Assembly (NCBI GenBank): GCA_018136815.1
Contig: CM030933.1
Span: 1,054,001-1,118,000, forward strand
Direction: 5' to 3'
Source: Isochrysis galbana
Taxonomy: Eukaryota > Haptophyta > Isochrysidales > Isochrysidaceae
DNA: 64,000 nucleotides
The notes under the pieces are model-generated. The model saw only the letters and a program-made list of their open reading frames with translations, ran no database searches and was not told where the DNA came from. Each line of letters starts with the position of its first letter. The first letter of the stretch is position 1. The position numbers and the translations under genes were made by a program. Shown here one piece after another: positions 9,404 to 19,693 of the stretch.

Positions 9404-9560
9404 TCACCCTACCATGAGCCCCCCCGCGAGCACCCCGAAGGAGAGGCCCAGGAGCACCACGTACGCGACGAGAACGGCGTCGCCTTGGCTCGGCATGAGG
9501 GCGCGCCCCGAGAGGGCCTCCTTCGACAAGGATTCATTGTGGTGACGTTGGTGAACATCT
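9404..9560 (-). pseudogene. Gene fragment, membrane-protein-like (shared with 52880-53010)
   Basis: The minus-strand peptide SGRALMPSQGDAVLVAYVVL followed by LGLSFGVLAGG also occurs at 52880-53010 with few changes. The hydrophobic stretch and glycines would fit the first segment of a transporter, but I cannot name a family. No intact frame. Confidence 0.4.
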
Positions 9561-9600
9561 CGAGGAGACGAGGAGAAAAAATAAGTCGTTAGAGGTAGCA

Positions 9601-9720
9601 CTCCTCGTGTGATAGCTTGAACTTCTTTTCGATGTCGTAAAAGCTGTGGTACGGGTCAATGTACCCCTGCTTCTTTTCGAGCATGAGGTAATGCCTACCG
9701 GTCTTAATAAAAAAATTTTC
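9601..9720 (-). pseudogene. C-terminal fragment of the virus-like protein
   Basis: The peptide KTGRHYLMLEKKQGYIDPYH, then SFYDIEKKFKLSHEECYL and a stop, is nearly identical to the C-terminus of the longer frame at 53092-53706. Upstream of the lysine the sequence changes to a CTTCCCAGTTGG-type junction that also occurs at 22595, so the gene was cut here. Confidence 0.6.
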
Positions 9721-9826
9721 CAACTGGGAAGATGCGCACCTGCACTGAGCGTCGAGTGCAGTGCGGACTCGGTACTCGGTGGAAACACCAACACAACTGG
9801 CCCTCCGCTTCATCTTCGATAAAGTA

Positions 9827-9961
9827 ATGCTGACCGCCTTGTTGGTCACGCTTGGGGTAGTCGCCGCGCTCGTAGCGGTGGTCGTCTTTGTCATCAGGAC
9901 CGTGACCAAGCGATTATCCACAGCGAATGCAAACTCAGGAGACTCCCCCTCCCCCCCATGA
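9827..9961 (+). CDS. Small single-pass membrane protein, 44 residues
   Basis: From ATG 9827: a hydrophobic helix from residue 2 (MLTALLVTLGVVAALVAVVV), then a basic segment (RTVTKRL) and a Ser/Pro tail. It resembles the N-terminal anchor of the cystine-rich protein at 10602 in the same element. Virus-like small membrane protein by context; function unknown. Confidence 0.4.
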   Translation: MLTALLVTLGVVAALVAVVVFVIRTVTKRLSTANANSGDSPSPP

Positions 9962-10075
9962 GGCAAGGGTCACGGGGGCGGCGGGGAGACGTGCGAGGCT
10001 ACCCATGTTTGAAAAAAAAAAAGAATATTTTTGGTGCCGGAGGCGGGGCAAGGGCCACGCCGCCGAGCGTCGTCG

Positions 10076-10483
10076 TCACAGGCTAACAACCATGTGCACC
10101 ACCGCTTCCTCGCCGAGCCACGGATGTCTCAAACGAAGCGAGGAGGCCTCAAGCCGACGGGGAACTCCACTCAGGGATACCCGGAAGCCCACGCGATCAT
10201 ACAACGAGACGGGCCCCGACTCGAGCAACGTCCACAACCACAGCCGCCGCATCCCTAGCTCACGAGCGACACGCATCGCTTCCCGTAGCAAAGTCCTCCC
10301 AACGCCTTGACCGCGCCAATCGGGGGCCACCCAAAAGTCGCACAGCTCGCCCGAGCGCCCACCCGACAGCGGGTTCACGCGCACCAAGCCCTTCGTCGAA
10401 GCGACCGCGAACGCTCCTTTCGCGGGGCGCGAGTAGGACGGTGGGATATCGTCGCTCCAGTGCGAAAAAGGCACCACATGCAT
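10076..10483 (-). CDS. GNAT-family N-acetyltransferase
   Basis: A 135-residue protein from ATG 10483, close to the normal GNAT length. Motif A is clear at about residues 48-68 (LCDFWVAPDWRGQGVGRTLL), with the RGQGVG loop that binds the pyrophosphate of acetyl-CoA. Motif B follows at about 75-105 (LGMRRLWLWTL, SLYDRVGFRV), including the Tyr-x-x-x-GF segment typical of the fold. GNAT enzymes transfer acetyl groups to amines; the substrate is not predictable. It lies inside the inverted-repeat element and faces the cystine-rich gene; a fragment of a second copy is at 5636-5680. It may be of viral or bacterial origin. Confidence 0.8.
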   Translation of the reverse strand: MHVVPFSHWSDDIPPSYSRPAKGAFAVASTKGLVRVNPLSGGRSGELCDFWVAPDWRGQGVGRTLLREAMRVARELGMRRLWLWTLLESGPVSLYDRVGFRVSLSGVPRRLEASSLRLRHPWLGEEAVVHMVVSL

Positions 10484-10601
10484 ACCCTTCGCAGACCCAA
10501 GAGGCGCCTACCTGTCCTAGCCCGAATTTATACCAAGAAGGAGCGGTGCGAGGGGGACGGCCCGCATCGCGTTGTTTCGCACCAAACGTTGGACAAAAAA
10601 A

Positions 10602-10988
10602 ATGGACATACGGGTAAATATGCCGTCGAAACGACTTTTGATTGCCCTCGCGGTGGTCGTCGCCACCGTGGTCGCCGCCATCGTCGTCGCGTTGGTACTC
10701 ACGAAGAAGCAGCCAGACAAATGTAAGGATGTGGATGGAGAGTGTGCAAACGATAGAGACTGTTGTCACGATCTCGTGTGCTCCGACCAAAAGTGCCGTA
10801 CGCTCCCACCGTGTATCGAGAAAAGGGGGGGGTGCAGTTATGGCGACGAGTGCTGTGAAGGGCTTGAGTGCAATGACGATGGAGTGTGTGAGACGCCATG
10901 CCGCGAGCCAGGGTCGGTCTGCCAAAATAACTCGGAGTGCTGTGGTGAATACACGTGTCGTAGTGGTACCTGCAAATCTGATGACTGA
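10602..10988 (+). CDS. Membrane-anchored protein with three cystine-knot-like modules
   Basis: ATG 10602 (or 10620) starts a 128-residue protein. After a short basic N-terminus a hydrophobic helix at about residues 12-31 (LIALAVVVATVVAAIVVALV) anchors it, so the rest is probably outside the cytosol or virion. Three consecutive modules follow, each with six cysteines spaced C-x6-C-x5-CC-x4-C-x4/5-C, the pattern of the inhibitor cystine knot (knottin) fold. Such modules occur in protease inhibitors, channel ligands, antimicrobial peptides and receptor-binding domains; spacing alone does not tell which. It may be an entry, adhesion or signalling protein of a virus. It lies head-to-head with the GNAT gene (118 bp between starts). 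Confidence 0.7.
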   Translation: MDIRVNMPSKRLLIALAVVVATVVAAIVVALVLTKKQPDKCKDVDGECANDRDCCHDLVCSDQKCRTLPPCIEKRGGCSYGDECCEGLECNDDGVCETPCREPGSVCQNNSECCGEYTCRSGTCKSDD

Positions 10989-10999
10989 TTGGTTATCAC

Positions 11000-11107
11000 T
11001 AGGGCCAGGTAGAAATATGCAGCATATGCAATTGCATATTTGGGTAGATTTGTCAGATCTGCATATGTCGACACATTTTCGCAGATTTCCTGCATATTTG
11101 GGTAGAA
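11000..11107. mobile_element. Solo end of a hAT element
   Basis: TAGGGCCAGGTAGAAATATG, then repeated GCATATTTGGGTAGA, matches (about 100 bp) the right end of the hAT element 39450-40580 when that is reversed. The partner end is absent. Confidence 0.65.
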
Positions 11108-11219
11108 CGCGGCCGGGACGTAGATCTCATGCCCTTTACGCACTTGGGAGTCCCACCCCCATGGTGGCCCCGCATCGCGTATTTGGAAACGAGGGGTACC
11201 AAATGAAGGCAAACGACCT

Positions 11220-11880
11220 TGGGAGTCGCTTCCAGTCGCACTCCAGGGCAGACAATCCCGCCCTCGTTCGCGCGCTACTCGACGCCGGAGGCGTATGATT
11301 GCGGGTTACCAGTGGACTCAATCATAGTGTTATGTTTACATACATTCGAGTGTTATTGTAAACGGACCATGGCTAAACTTTAGTTGTGTCCCATATTCGA
11401 CGGAACGCCACCTGTGCGAAGCTGGGCTGTTAGTTCGCGAGCGCAGCGGAAACCACACACCTGTTGGCCTCTCCATCGAGAGCACAGGGCATGCATGCGG
11501 CCTCCAGCGTAGCCACCAGGCCCCCCATGACAGCTGGAGGAGCCAGACAGCCGCGCGCGCTCGCGCCCACACCCATCCCCGCACCTGCCACCTTAAGCCT
11601 TGCACCACAACTCAGCGAATATCGAGTCAGGCAATGGGATAGGAGTGCGGTCGTGGGTCGGAGGGTAGCTAGAGGGTAGCGAGGCATGCAGGGTTGAGTC
11701 ACAGGAAAGGCTAAGGGCAAATGATGAGAGTGGGGCAAAGAGGAAGGCCAGCTCGCCAGCGCCTCGCTAGCGTTCCTACATGCCAATTGATGACGAATGC
11801 CCCAGCGCAAGCCACAACAACCATAACCACAAAGCGCAAAGCACACATATCTCGGCACGCTCATGCAGCATCAAAGCGCC
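11220..11880. other. Intergenic; short ankyrin-like peptide at 11250-11298
   Basis: Just outside the element, the plus frame reads NPALVRALLDAGGV before a stop at 11298, the shape of one ankyrin-repeat helix pair; too short to call. The remaining 570 bp show no coding signal. Confidence 0.35.
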
Positions 11881-12897
11881 TCAGAGCGTACTGCTCATCG
11901 AAATATCGCTGCCAAGATAAGGCCTCATTTCTATGTCGATAAGCCTGAGCTGAACTAGCAAGGCCTTGTCCACCCTTTGGCCACTGAAGATGGCCTTCTC
12001 AAGTGTGACTATCGTCTCGTGCACAGCCGTTGCAAAACGCTCACGTGTGATATGTGGGGCAGTTGCAAGCCTTCGCTGGAAAATTTCTGCACGAAGAAGC
12101 TGGTCGCGGGTCTGCAGCAGCGTCGAGAGAAGCGCCACCTCCGGACGCTCAGATTCGACTTGAAGACAAGCCCGCTGCACAACCAGTTCGAGGATGGTTA
12201 GCAGCTTCTGGTTGCCCTTGGCAATCTGTTCGTCAACCTCCCATTGCAAGTGAGAGAAGAAGGACGAGTCTAGCAGCCCCTGATCGACCATGTCCGCCAA
12301 GCAAGCATCCAGCTCGTCGGCCGAAGCATGTGCAGCATAGAGTAGCTGCTGGAGCCGGAATCGTCCCCGGGCGCGCTCCACTGCGTCGGCGCCCTCTCCC
12401 TCAGCCTCAGACAGCTTAGGAGTGAAGGCAGTTGCAACGTCTGCTGCCGTGCGCCGCCGAGGTTTCTTGATAGGATCAACAGTCTGGGCTGCTCTGACCT
12501 TGGCTGTCTCTTCTTCCTTGGTCCACCTCTCAAAGTCGGGTTCAAGGCGCTGCACGCCCTCGGCGATCTCCTCAGCAAAGTCGAGCACACTCATACGCAG
12601 CTGTTCGAGCCGCTGGCTCTCAGCCGCCTCGTCAGTACGCGATATTCTGCTCTCAATCGCATCCATAAACTCTATCTTGAGGATCGCCTCGATATCCTGC
12701 CCCATGCGGGCGAGAAGGGCCTCACTCGGCGTGCTGACGAGCTCGTCAATCAGGTCATCTGCGCTTGGCGTGGCGTCGCGCATCGCGAGTAGCGGTGGGT
12801 CGAGAGCGCGAGGCAACGAGCTGGGTCGCGCGTTGTGATGCACCCTGGCCGGGCCCACGACGAGCGTAAAGCAAAGGAAGACCGGATGAAGGAGCAT
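11881..12897 (-). CDS. Plastid protein similar to Arabidopsis At4g37920 (annotated RNase E-like)
   Basis: A single-exon, 338-residue protein from ATG 12897. The N-terminus is a signal peptide (MLLHPVFLCFTLVVGPARVH) followed by a basic, Ser/Pro-rich transit-like stretch ending near LLAMRDATPS. The mature part is almost all helical and rich in Glu, Arg and Leu, ending with long helices around HVTRERF-like and QRVDKALLVQLRLIDIEMR. The helix pattern and C-terminus recall the chloroplast family of At4g37920, whose biochemical role is not settled. The assignment is from memory of the family and should be treated as tentative; plastid targeting is better supported. It is divergent from the POT1-like gene with 370 bp between start codons. 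Confidence 0.5.
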   Translation of the reverse strand: MLLHPVFLCFTLVVGPARVHHNARPSSLPRALDPPLLAMRDATPSADDLIDELVSTPSEALLARMGQDIEAILKIEFMDAIESRISRTDEAAESQRLEQLRMSVLDFAEEIAEGVQRLEPDFERWTKEEETAKVRAAQTVDPIKKPRRRTAADVATAFTPKLSEAEGEGADAVERARGRFRLQQLLYAAHASADELDACLADMVDQGLLDSSFFSHLQWEVDEQIAKGNQKLLTILELVVQRACLQVESERPEVALLSTLLQTRDQLLRAEIFQRRLATAPHITRERFATAVHETIVTLEKAIFSGQRVDKALLVQLRLIDIEMRPYLGSDISMSSTL

Positions 12898-12949
12898 AAG
12901 CCCTGCACCACGCTGATCAGCAGCGGCACGTAAAAACCGATCGACGCTG

Positions 12950-13140
12950 CTCGCCAGCAGTTTACTCTAGAAGTAGAGTACTCTACTCTAGAAGAAGCTC
13001 TACCACAAGTAGAAAGGAGAAGTAAGTAGAGTAGAGCTCTAGGAGTACTCGATGATTTAGGATTAGGATTCACTTCTCGTCTATTTAACTTCTACTCTAA
13101 GAGTACTCTAAGAGAGTAGACTTCTAATCTGCTATAGTAG
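12950..13140. promoter_or_regulatory. Bidirectional promoter region rich in AGTACTCT motifs
   Basis: AGTAGAGTACTCTACTCTAG, TAGGAGTACTCGATG and CTAAGAGTACTCTAAGAGAG lie between the two divergent genes 11881-12897 and 13268-15754. Similar palindromes occur upstream of the glycosyltransferase (940-990). The role is inferred from position and recurrence. Confidence 0.45.
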
Positions 13141-13267
13141 TGGATAGATATCAGAGACAGGACGCCTAGCTTCCCGCCACCCTCTCCCATTCCTGCTCTC
13201 GCTCCGTCTCTCTCTCACTTGGTGGGTCCTCAGCGCGCGCCACACGCGACGAGGCTCGTGAGTTGTG

Positions 13268-15754
13268 ATGATGCGCCGGCCGAGCACAGAGGGCGACGCA
13301 GTCGAGCCCGCGCTGCTGCCTACGATCGACCAGCTCACTGGCGTAGTTGTGCTGCGCTCCGCCCTCGCCCACCGCATCCCTCCGCCGAGCTACATCCTCT
13401 GCGAAGGCAACACACCTCTACCAGTGCTCACACTCACGTTAGAACGCTCGAAGGATCGGGAGGTCACACCCCCCGACCGCGCGGCCAGCACGTCGGGAGA
13501 ACCTGCGTGGCGTCGATGCCACCTGCTACTCTGGGGTTTGTGGGCTGACCGTTTGTCAGAGGTAACACGGGGCAGTGTCCTGACTGTTACAGGCGCAGAA
13601 ATCGAGCCTTCACTTGCTACCTCCTCCTCCTCTGAAAGTTGGCAACTGGCTCTACCACCTCGTGGGGCGAAAGAGCACGCTTGCGTGACAATAAGCCAGC
13701 AGCCCGGATCGATAGAAGGCTCGCGCATCTTGGTGACAGCGAGCGGAATCAAACATATATTAAGCAATACATCTCCAGGTGTCCCTATGGGGACCAAGCG
13801 GCCAAGGCCAAATTTGCCATCGGTGTATGAGTACGTGAGCGTCCGCCAGATGGGCGATCCTTTCTTCCGAGATACTTGCGCCGGAAAGGCGGCGGGTTCT
13901 GACCACGTTTTTGGCGTAGTCATCGAGTATCAGCTGCCTCGGCCCACCCGGAAGCAAGACATGCGCTCCGTCCTGCATCTAGCTGATGAATCGAGCGAGG
14001 CAAATGATCAGCATCTTGTCGTCACCTTCTTCAAGACGCATCCGCATGTTCCATGCATCGGCTCGGTGATCCGCCTGCATCGACTCAAGCGTTCCTCACC
14101 ATATGCCGGTGTGCCCCAAGCAATGGGCTCTACCGCAACTCAATGGGTGATTGGTGATGGAGCCAACAAGGACGCAAACAGGTCGAGCAAGAGTATCCAT
14201 TGGACGCGCGATGATTCCACGAGAGTGGCTCGATTGCAAGACTGGGCTCGGCAAAGGCTGAGCTCTGGACCCTTCAGCAAATTTCACGACCCGTCTCTTA
14301 CTCTTGCTGCGGCACGTGCGCACGCCCTTGCATTGTCGCCGGATGCTGCCTCGCCCACTGATGTCACAGTGGACCTCGTTGTTCAGCTGGCACCGTTCCC
14401 AGAGTCGGCGCCACTTGCTTCGGCGGCCCCGCAGCGCTATGGTGCGGGGAGCACTGCTCACGATGCCATTCTGCTTCCGATCGCATCATTTCGGGATCTA
14501 GGCTGCGGCACGACGGCTGAGAGCTTAAGCACGGTGCCAATGTTTGTGGTGCACAACCTTAGTCCGCATAGTGCAAAACTTTTGTTGTGGCACTTGAGGA
14601 GCACGCCGAACGAGATTGCTGTCGCTGGCCAATGTTCGCTTGATCCCAACAGTATACGCTTCACCGATCCACTGCCTAGCTCAATAGGATCGACAGCAAG
14701 CGGGCGACGCGCGAACTCAAAGCAAGATTCTACATGTCAGAACTTCGACACACGACGTGTGGACCGTGGCAGTGTGTGTGGGCTTTGGGTGAGATTGAGG
14801 AGCGTGCGATTGACATGGCATCTTGTGACCGGCATGTGCATTGTGTACACGGAAACGAGCACGGCTATGCATCTTCCGGATCACCATGCTGAAGTCACGA
14901 AGCTGACACTGTCGCAGCACCAGCCGATCGATCTCTCAAGTGCAACCCAGGTGGCCGCATGTCACGATATTGCCTCATCCGGTGCTGCCTCGGAACGAAA
15001 TTCCACGTTCTCGCCTTCTAATGCGCCCGATGGCATAAACCCCTCCGTGATCGAAGCCTGCCGTCAAGCCGCTCATCGAGGAGACCACCATGGCGCCTGC
15101 AATGAATGTAAAGTTGCGCATCAGTCTCATTATGTGGAGGCCGCCTGCCAGAGAGAGCCCAATGCTTCTAGTTTCATGGATAAGTTCGGAAGGCCGTCCT
15201 ATCTAGGACCGTCTGCTTATCGTTCAGATGGTGCCTCCACTTACCTCTGTCACACGACGGTGCTGCATACCCGCCTTCCTCTCCTTTCAGTTGTACAAGC
15301 GCAAGACATTAGCCCCACGGTATTACCACGAGCTTTCCGGCTACGAGCTAGGATTGTGCGGGCCCTGCCATCCGACCCTGTGCGTTGGACTACCACAAAA
15401 GCTGGCGACGCTGAAGGGTCGTTGATAAGTGGACCACAGTACCGATATCAGCTCGTTTTGCAACTATCCGATGAGCTAGTGCCATCCGCATTTATCGGTG
15501 CCATTCTTGAAGGCACGGAAGGCGACCGGTTCTTTTCGGGCCTGAAGGCATGCGATCTGCATGTAAGCAATGTGAGCCTCGGCGTTCTACAAAATCGGGT
15601 GAGAAGTTTGTGTGCGTCACCACCTTTGGATTTCGGCATAATGGCATATCTTCCTGAGCCTGAAGCAAGGTGGAGCCTTGAGTCACAGCGTCGTGCCATT
15701 GCATACCGCATTGTGGGCACAGAGATGCATGCATATTCAGCTGCGGCTGCTTAG
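13268..15754 (+). CDS. POT1-like telomere end-binding protein with OB folds
   Basis: The first ATG of the frame is at 13268, giving about 828 residues in one exon. Residues ~187-300 read as a Telo_bind OB fold (PF02765): VYEYVSVRQM, then HVFGVVIEYQLPRPTRKQDM, LHLADESS, LVVTFFKTH, then GSVIRLHRLKRSSPYAG, followed by LQDWARQRLS at ~323-332, an element POT1 proteins carry after OB1. Residues ~22-140 could form an additional OB fold (CHLLLWGLWADRL, GSVLTVTGAEI), and a cysteine-containing C-terminal region (ACRQAAHRGDHHGACNEC) may be structural. POT1 binds the single-stranded G-rich telomere overhang in the nucleus and blocks damage signalling. Other OB proteins such as ciliate TEBP-alpha are in the same family. 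The frame is unusually long and intron-free for this gene. Confidence 0.6.
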   Translation: MMRRPSTEGDAVEPALLPTIDQLTGVVVLRSALAHRIPPPSYILCEGNTPLPVLTLTLERSKDREVTPPDRAASTSGEPAWRRCHLLLWGLWADRLSEVTRGSVLTVTGAEIEPSLATSSSSESWQLALPPRGAKEHACVTISQQPGSIEGSRILVTASGIKHILSNTSPGVPMGTKRPRPNLPSVYEYVSVRQMGDPFFRDTCAGKAAGSDHVFGVVIEYQLPRPTRKQDMRSVLHLADESSEANDQHLVVTFFKTHPHVPCIGSVIRLHRLKRSSPYAGVPQAMGSTATQWVIGDGANKDANRSSKSIHWTRDDSTRVARLQDWARQRLSSGPFSKFHDPSLTLAAARAHALALSPDAASPTDVTVDLVVQLAPFPESAPLASAAPQRYGAGSTAHDAILLPIASFRDLGCGTTAESLSTVPMFVVHNLSPHSAKLLLWHLRSTPNEIAVAGQCSLDPNSIRFTDPLPSSIGSTASGRRANSKQDSTCQNFDTRRVDRGSVCGLWVRLRSVRLTWHLVTGMCIVYTETSTAMHLPDHHAEVTKLTLSQHQPIDLSSATQVAACHDIASSGAASERNSTFSPSNAPDGINPSVIEACRQAAHRGDHHGACNECKVAHQSHYVEAACQREPNASSFMDKFGRPSYLGPSAYRSDGASTYLCHTTVLHTRLPLLSVVQAQDISPTVLPRAFRLRARIVRALPSDPVRWTTTKAGDAEGSLISGPQYRYQLVLQLSDELVPSAFIGAILEGTEGDRFFSGLKACDLHVSNVSLGVLQNRVRSLCASPPLDFGIMAYLPEPEARWSLESQRRAIAYRIVGTEMHAYSAAAA

Positions 15755-16124
15755 AGCACGATGAGAACGGACGCACATGGGCACTCGTTCCCAATAAAAA
15801 AACAGTCTTGATGGTGGCACTCGTCCCCAATAGCACCTAATGCATTACTGATGCCACTTTCACTTCGCTTTCATAGCAGCTAGCTAGCGGGGCCTGTCGC
15901 AGCTAACAGCTAGGTGGCACTTACTTAGGACTTACTAGTTAGCCCCCTCCCCTTGCGACTGCGACTGTGCGTATGGCTGTAGCTTGCCTTAAACGCGAGG
16001 AGGAGAGGCGAGGGCCAGCTTTTGAGGTAAAACTATAGCTGATTTAGATTTGCCCCAGGCCCTCAGGTCACCTTGGGAGGCGAGCCGCTCTAGCTGCTAG
16101 CTATGTTAACCTTTCAATATTCTC
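15755..16124. other. 3' flank of the POT1-like gene; no gene
   Basis: An AATAAA at 15793 is a candidate polyadenylation signal. Repeated GCTAGCTA-type motifs follow. No coding signal. Confidence 0.5.
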
Positions 16125-16380
16125 ATTCTCACCGCACACGCGGCCGTGAATCCACTACTTTGTTTCACGCAGCAAACTTTCTATACCCCCCCTCCCCCCC
16201 CCCCCCCCCCCGCCATCTGGCGACTCCCCCGTGCACTAATTGGGGGGATAGGGGTGAAGGCTTCGATATGGTCCATGGTCCGGTGGCCCGCGCCCCCCCC
16301 CGGTGATCATTCCCTCCCTTCGACTAGTGTCTTCGGGTGGGCGGCGGCCTCGGTCCCGACTTATCCGGTAAACAGGTAGG
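16125..16380 (+). repeat. R1 interspersed repeat, 5' part
   Basis: CTCACCGCACACGCGGCCGT, a C run of about 20, GCACTAATTGGGGGGATAGG, GATATGGTCC and GCGGCCTCGGTCCCGACTTA occur in the standard R1 order. It is truncated after TAAACAGGTAGG. Confidence 0.8.
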
Positions 16381-16384
16381 GTTT

Positions 16385-16585
16385 CTTTGTTCCCGTGTCG
16401 TATTCCATACGATGACAGACTTTACTTATAACCTGTGGGTTATTTTAAGCCTTAAGGTCTCGTCGATTGGTGTTCCGCCTCTTCTCTTACTTTCTCTCGA
16501 TGTCATCAAATGTTCCATGACCGTCTTCTGTCTTCTCTCGTCTATCGGTTGTAGCTCCCCAGCGAGGTCTGCCCTCGTTAGGCGA
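16385..16585. repeat. Fragment of a dispersed element, inverted copy of 51190-51375
   Basis: GTGTCGTATTCCATACGATG and CTCGATGTCATCAAATGTTC are the complements of sequences at about 51355 and 51255. No gene is visible here; the 51-kb copy contains a short charged frame. Confidence 0.55.
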
Positions 16586-16850
16586 GAAGCGTTCAATCAC
16601 AATCACCACCAGCCTACAAGTGGAACGCGTTCAATCGCTATCACCCCCACAACATGGAAAAGCGTTCAATCACCATCAACCTACTGCACGATGTGCCCTG
16701 GTGGCACGACAACCAGAGAATTGATTCCAAATCCGAAAGTAGTCATACCAAAACGTCTCCACTGAACAGCCCCACGTTCAAGCCCCAGCACGCGTCAGTA
16801 GATCGATCATTGTGCTGTCATTCGTCAGACGAATAATGTTCTCGCTGACC

Positions 16851-18113
<1,263 letters not shown>

Positions 18114-18852
18114 TTGTCTCACCGCACACGCGGCCGTGGACCCTCTACTTTCTACTCACGTAGGAAACTTTCTACACCCCCACTTCCCCGGCCCTTCTCC
18201 CCCCGCCATAAGGCGACTCCCCCCGTGCACTACTAGGGGGATAGGGGTGAAGGGCTTATATATGGTCCGGTGGCCCGCGCCCCCCCCCGGTGATCATTCC
18301 CCCCCTTCCTCCTGTGTCTCCGAGTGGGCGGCGGTCTCAGCCCCGACTTATCCTGTAAACAGGTGCGGGACTTACCTATTTTTCGGTGAGCGGAGCTCTC
18401 GCTCCGCCCACCCCCTTCTCCGCGCTCTCTCTCCCCTCTCCTGCGGCACGCGCGATGGCGCGCCTGCGGCAGGCCTGCAGCTGCCTGCTGGCGACCCCTG
18501 GAGGCTCATGGAGGCCAGCTCTGGGGGCAGAGGAGGCTGGGACTGGGCCCTGGTCTCCCCTGCCTCTCCCTCGCTGGCGCTCCTGAGCCTCTGGGGCCCC
18601 CAATCTGCACCTGTCTGCCTGTCGACCAGGGGGGGAGGGGGGGTTGGAGCAATGGGCTGGCCCCGAGGGGCCAGGATGGGCGAATGGGGCGAGCCTGTGG
18701 GGAAGGGAGTGGGTCAGTAGGGCAGTGGCCTCCTGGCAAGCCATCAGGCGTGCCAGGAGGATGGGTGGTTCCTCCCCCATGGCAGGGGAGGAGTGGAGAG
18801 AGGGGGGGGCTCGTGCCCCCCCATGGGGCAACCAAGTATAAACTTAGTTGAC
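18114..18852 (+). repeat. R1 interspersed repeat, longest copy
   Basis: This copy runs from CTCACCGCACACGCGGCCGT through CACTACTAGGGGGATAGGGG, ATGGTCCGGTGGCCCGCGCC, TCCTGTAAACAGGTGCGGGA, TTTTTCGGTGAGCGGAGCTC and GGGTGGTTCCTCCCCCATGG to the end AACCAAGTATAAACTTAGTT. The copy at 44745-45425 matches it almost base for base over 650 bp. No protein is encoded. TCTCACCGCACACGCGGCC at the start and the TAAACTTAGTT end appear constant between copies. Could be a SINE or a non-autonomous transposon. Confidence 0.85.
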
Positions 18853-19693
18853 CCATCGAGGTGATCGACAACACGCGTGGCACCCCCCCGACGTGCCGCG
18901 CCACAATCCAAGCAGCTCCACCTAGGCATGCTGGGGTCCTCTTCTAAGGTGATGGTGACGCACGCCCAACAGGGATCGGTGCGCTTCGCCACCAGCAAGT
19001 GGCGCTTGCGGCCCACTAGTGGCTGGCTCAGCCCCGTGGCTCGCGTGGGGAGCACATTGAAGATGATTGTGCTCCCCTCCCCATCGCAAGCGCGCGGCTC
19101 CTCCTCCTCCTCCTCCTCCTCCACTCCACCGCGGTGGCTTCTCCCATGCAAAAGCGCTGCCCATTGCAGCGGCGCTGCCGTAGGGGTAGGGGGTGGAGGG
19201 TTTGCATCGGCGTCGACGGCGGGGACGACGGCGGTGTTGTGCGGCCAGCGAGCGCGGAGCGAGAGGCGCGGTCGGGGTTGGGGTTGGGGTGCAAGGACAT
19301 GGAGGTGGCAGGGAGAGAGAGAGGGCAGAGCTCAGAGGAGGGGGGGGGGCAGACAAAGGGGCCCTGGCGGCAGGGCGACAGACGACGGGGCGATAGCCGA
19401 AGGACCCCTTTTATTTTTGAGTTATGGTGTCCCCCCCGGTACTGTTTTTCGGACTGTTTTTCACTGTTTTTGTACAAAGGCCAACAACAGACTGTTTTTG
19501 ATTTTGGAGCCCCCTCCACTGTTTTTCCCATCTAGGCCATGATTGCCTGGGGGGGAACAGGGGCACGCCCACGAAGCGGGCACGCGCACGAAGCGGCAGC
19601 CTCTAGCCCCTATTTTATTTTTGCTCACAAGTTGTGAAGGACGTACTTTTTTTTACTGGGAGCTCTCCTTCGGACCCGCGTCCTGCTTGGTGA
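18853..19693. other. Intergenic with CTC microsatellite and ACTGTTTTT repeats
   Basis: A CTC trinucleotide run (19098-19122) gives spurious Glu/Ser frames. At 19440-19530, ACTGTTTTT recurs five times, ending TTTTTCCCATCTAGG, which resembles the end of the 3338-3540 MITE. Confidence 0.5.

Larger units (their letters stand above)
9355..11219. mobile_element. Inverted-repeat element carrying virus-like cargo genes (copy A, 1865 bp)
   Basis: The left end AGGCGGCTTGCCTTCATTTG (R-type) and the right end, the complement of AGGTCGTTTGCCTTCATTTG (L-type), form terminal inverted repeats. TG flanks both ends (9353-9354 and 11220-11221), a possible 2-bp target duplication. Cargo from the left: a gene fragment (minus, 9404-9560), the C-terminal piece of the virus-like protein (minus, 9601-9720), a small membrane protein (plus), a GNAT acetyltransferase (minus), a cystine-rich membrane protein (plus), and a solo end of a hAT element (11000-11107). 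The related copy at 52796-53933 has the same ends in the opposite orientation. No transposase is visible, so mobilisation in trans is assumed. Confidence 0.7.
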
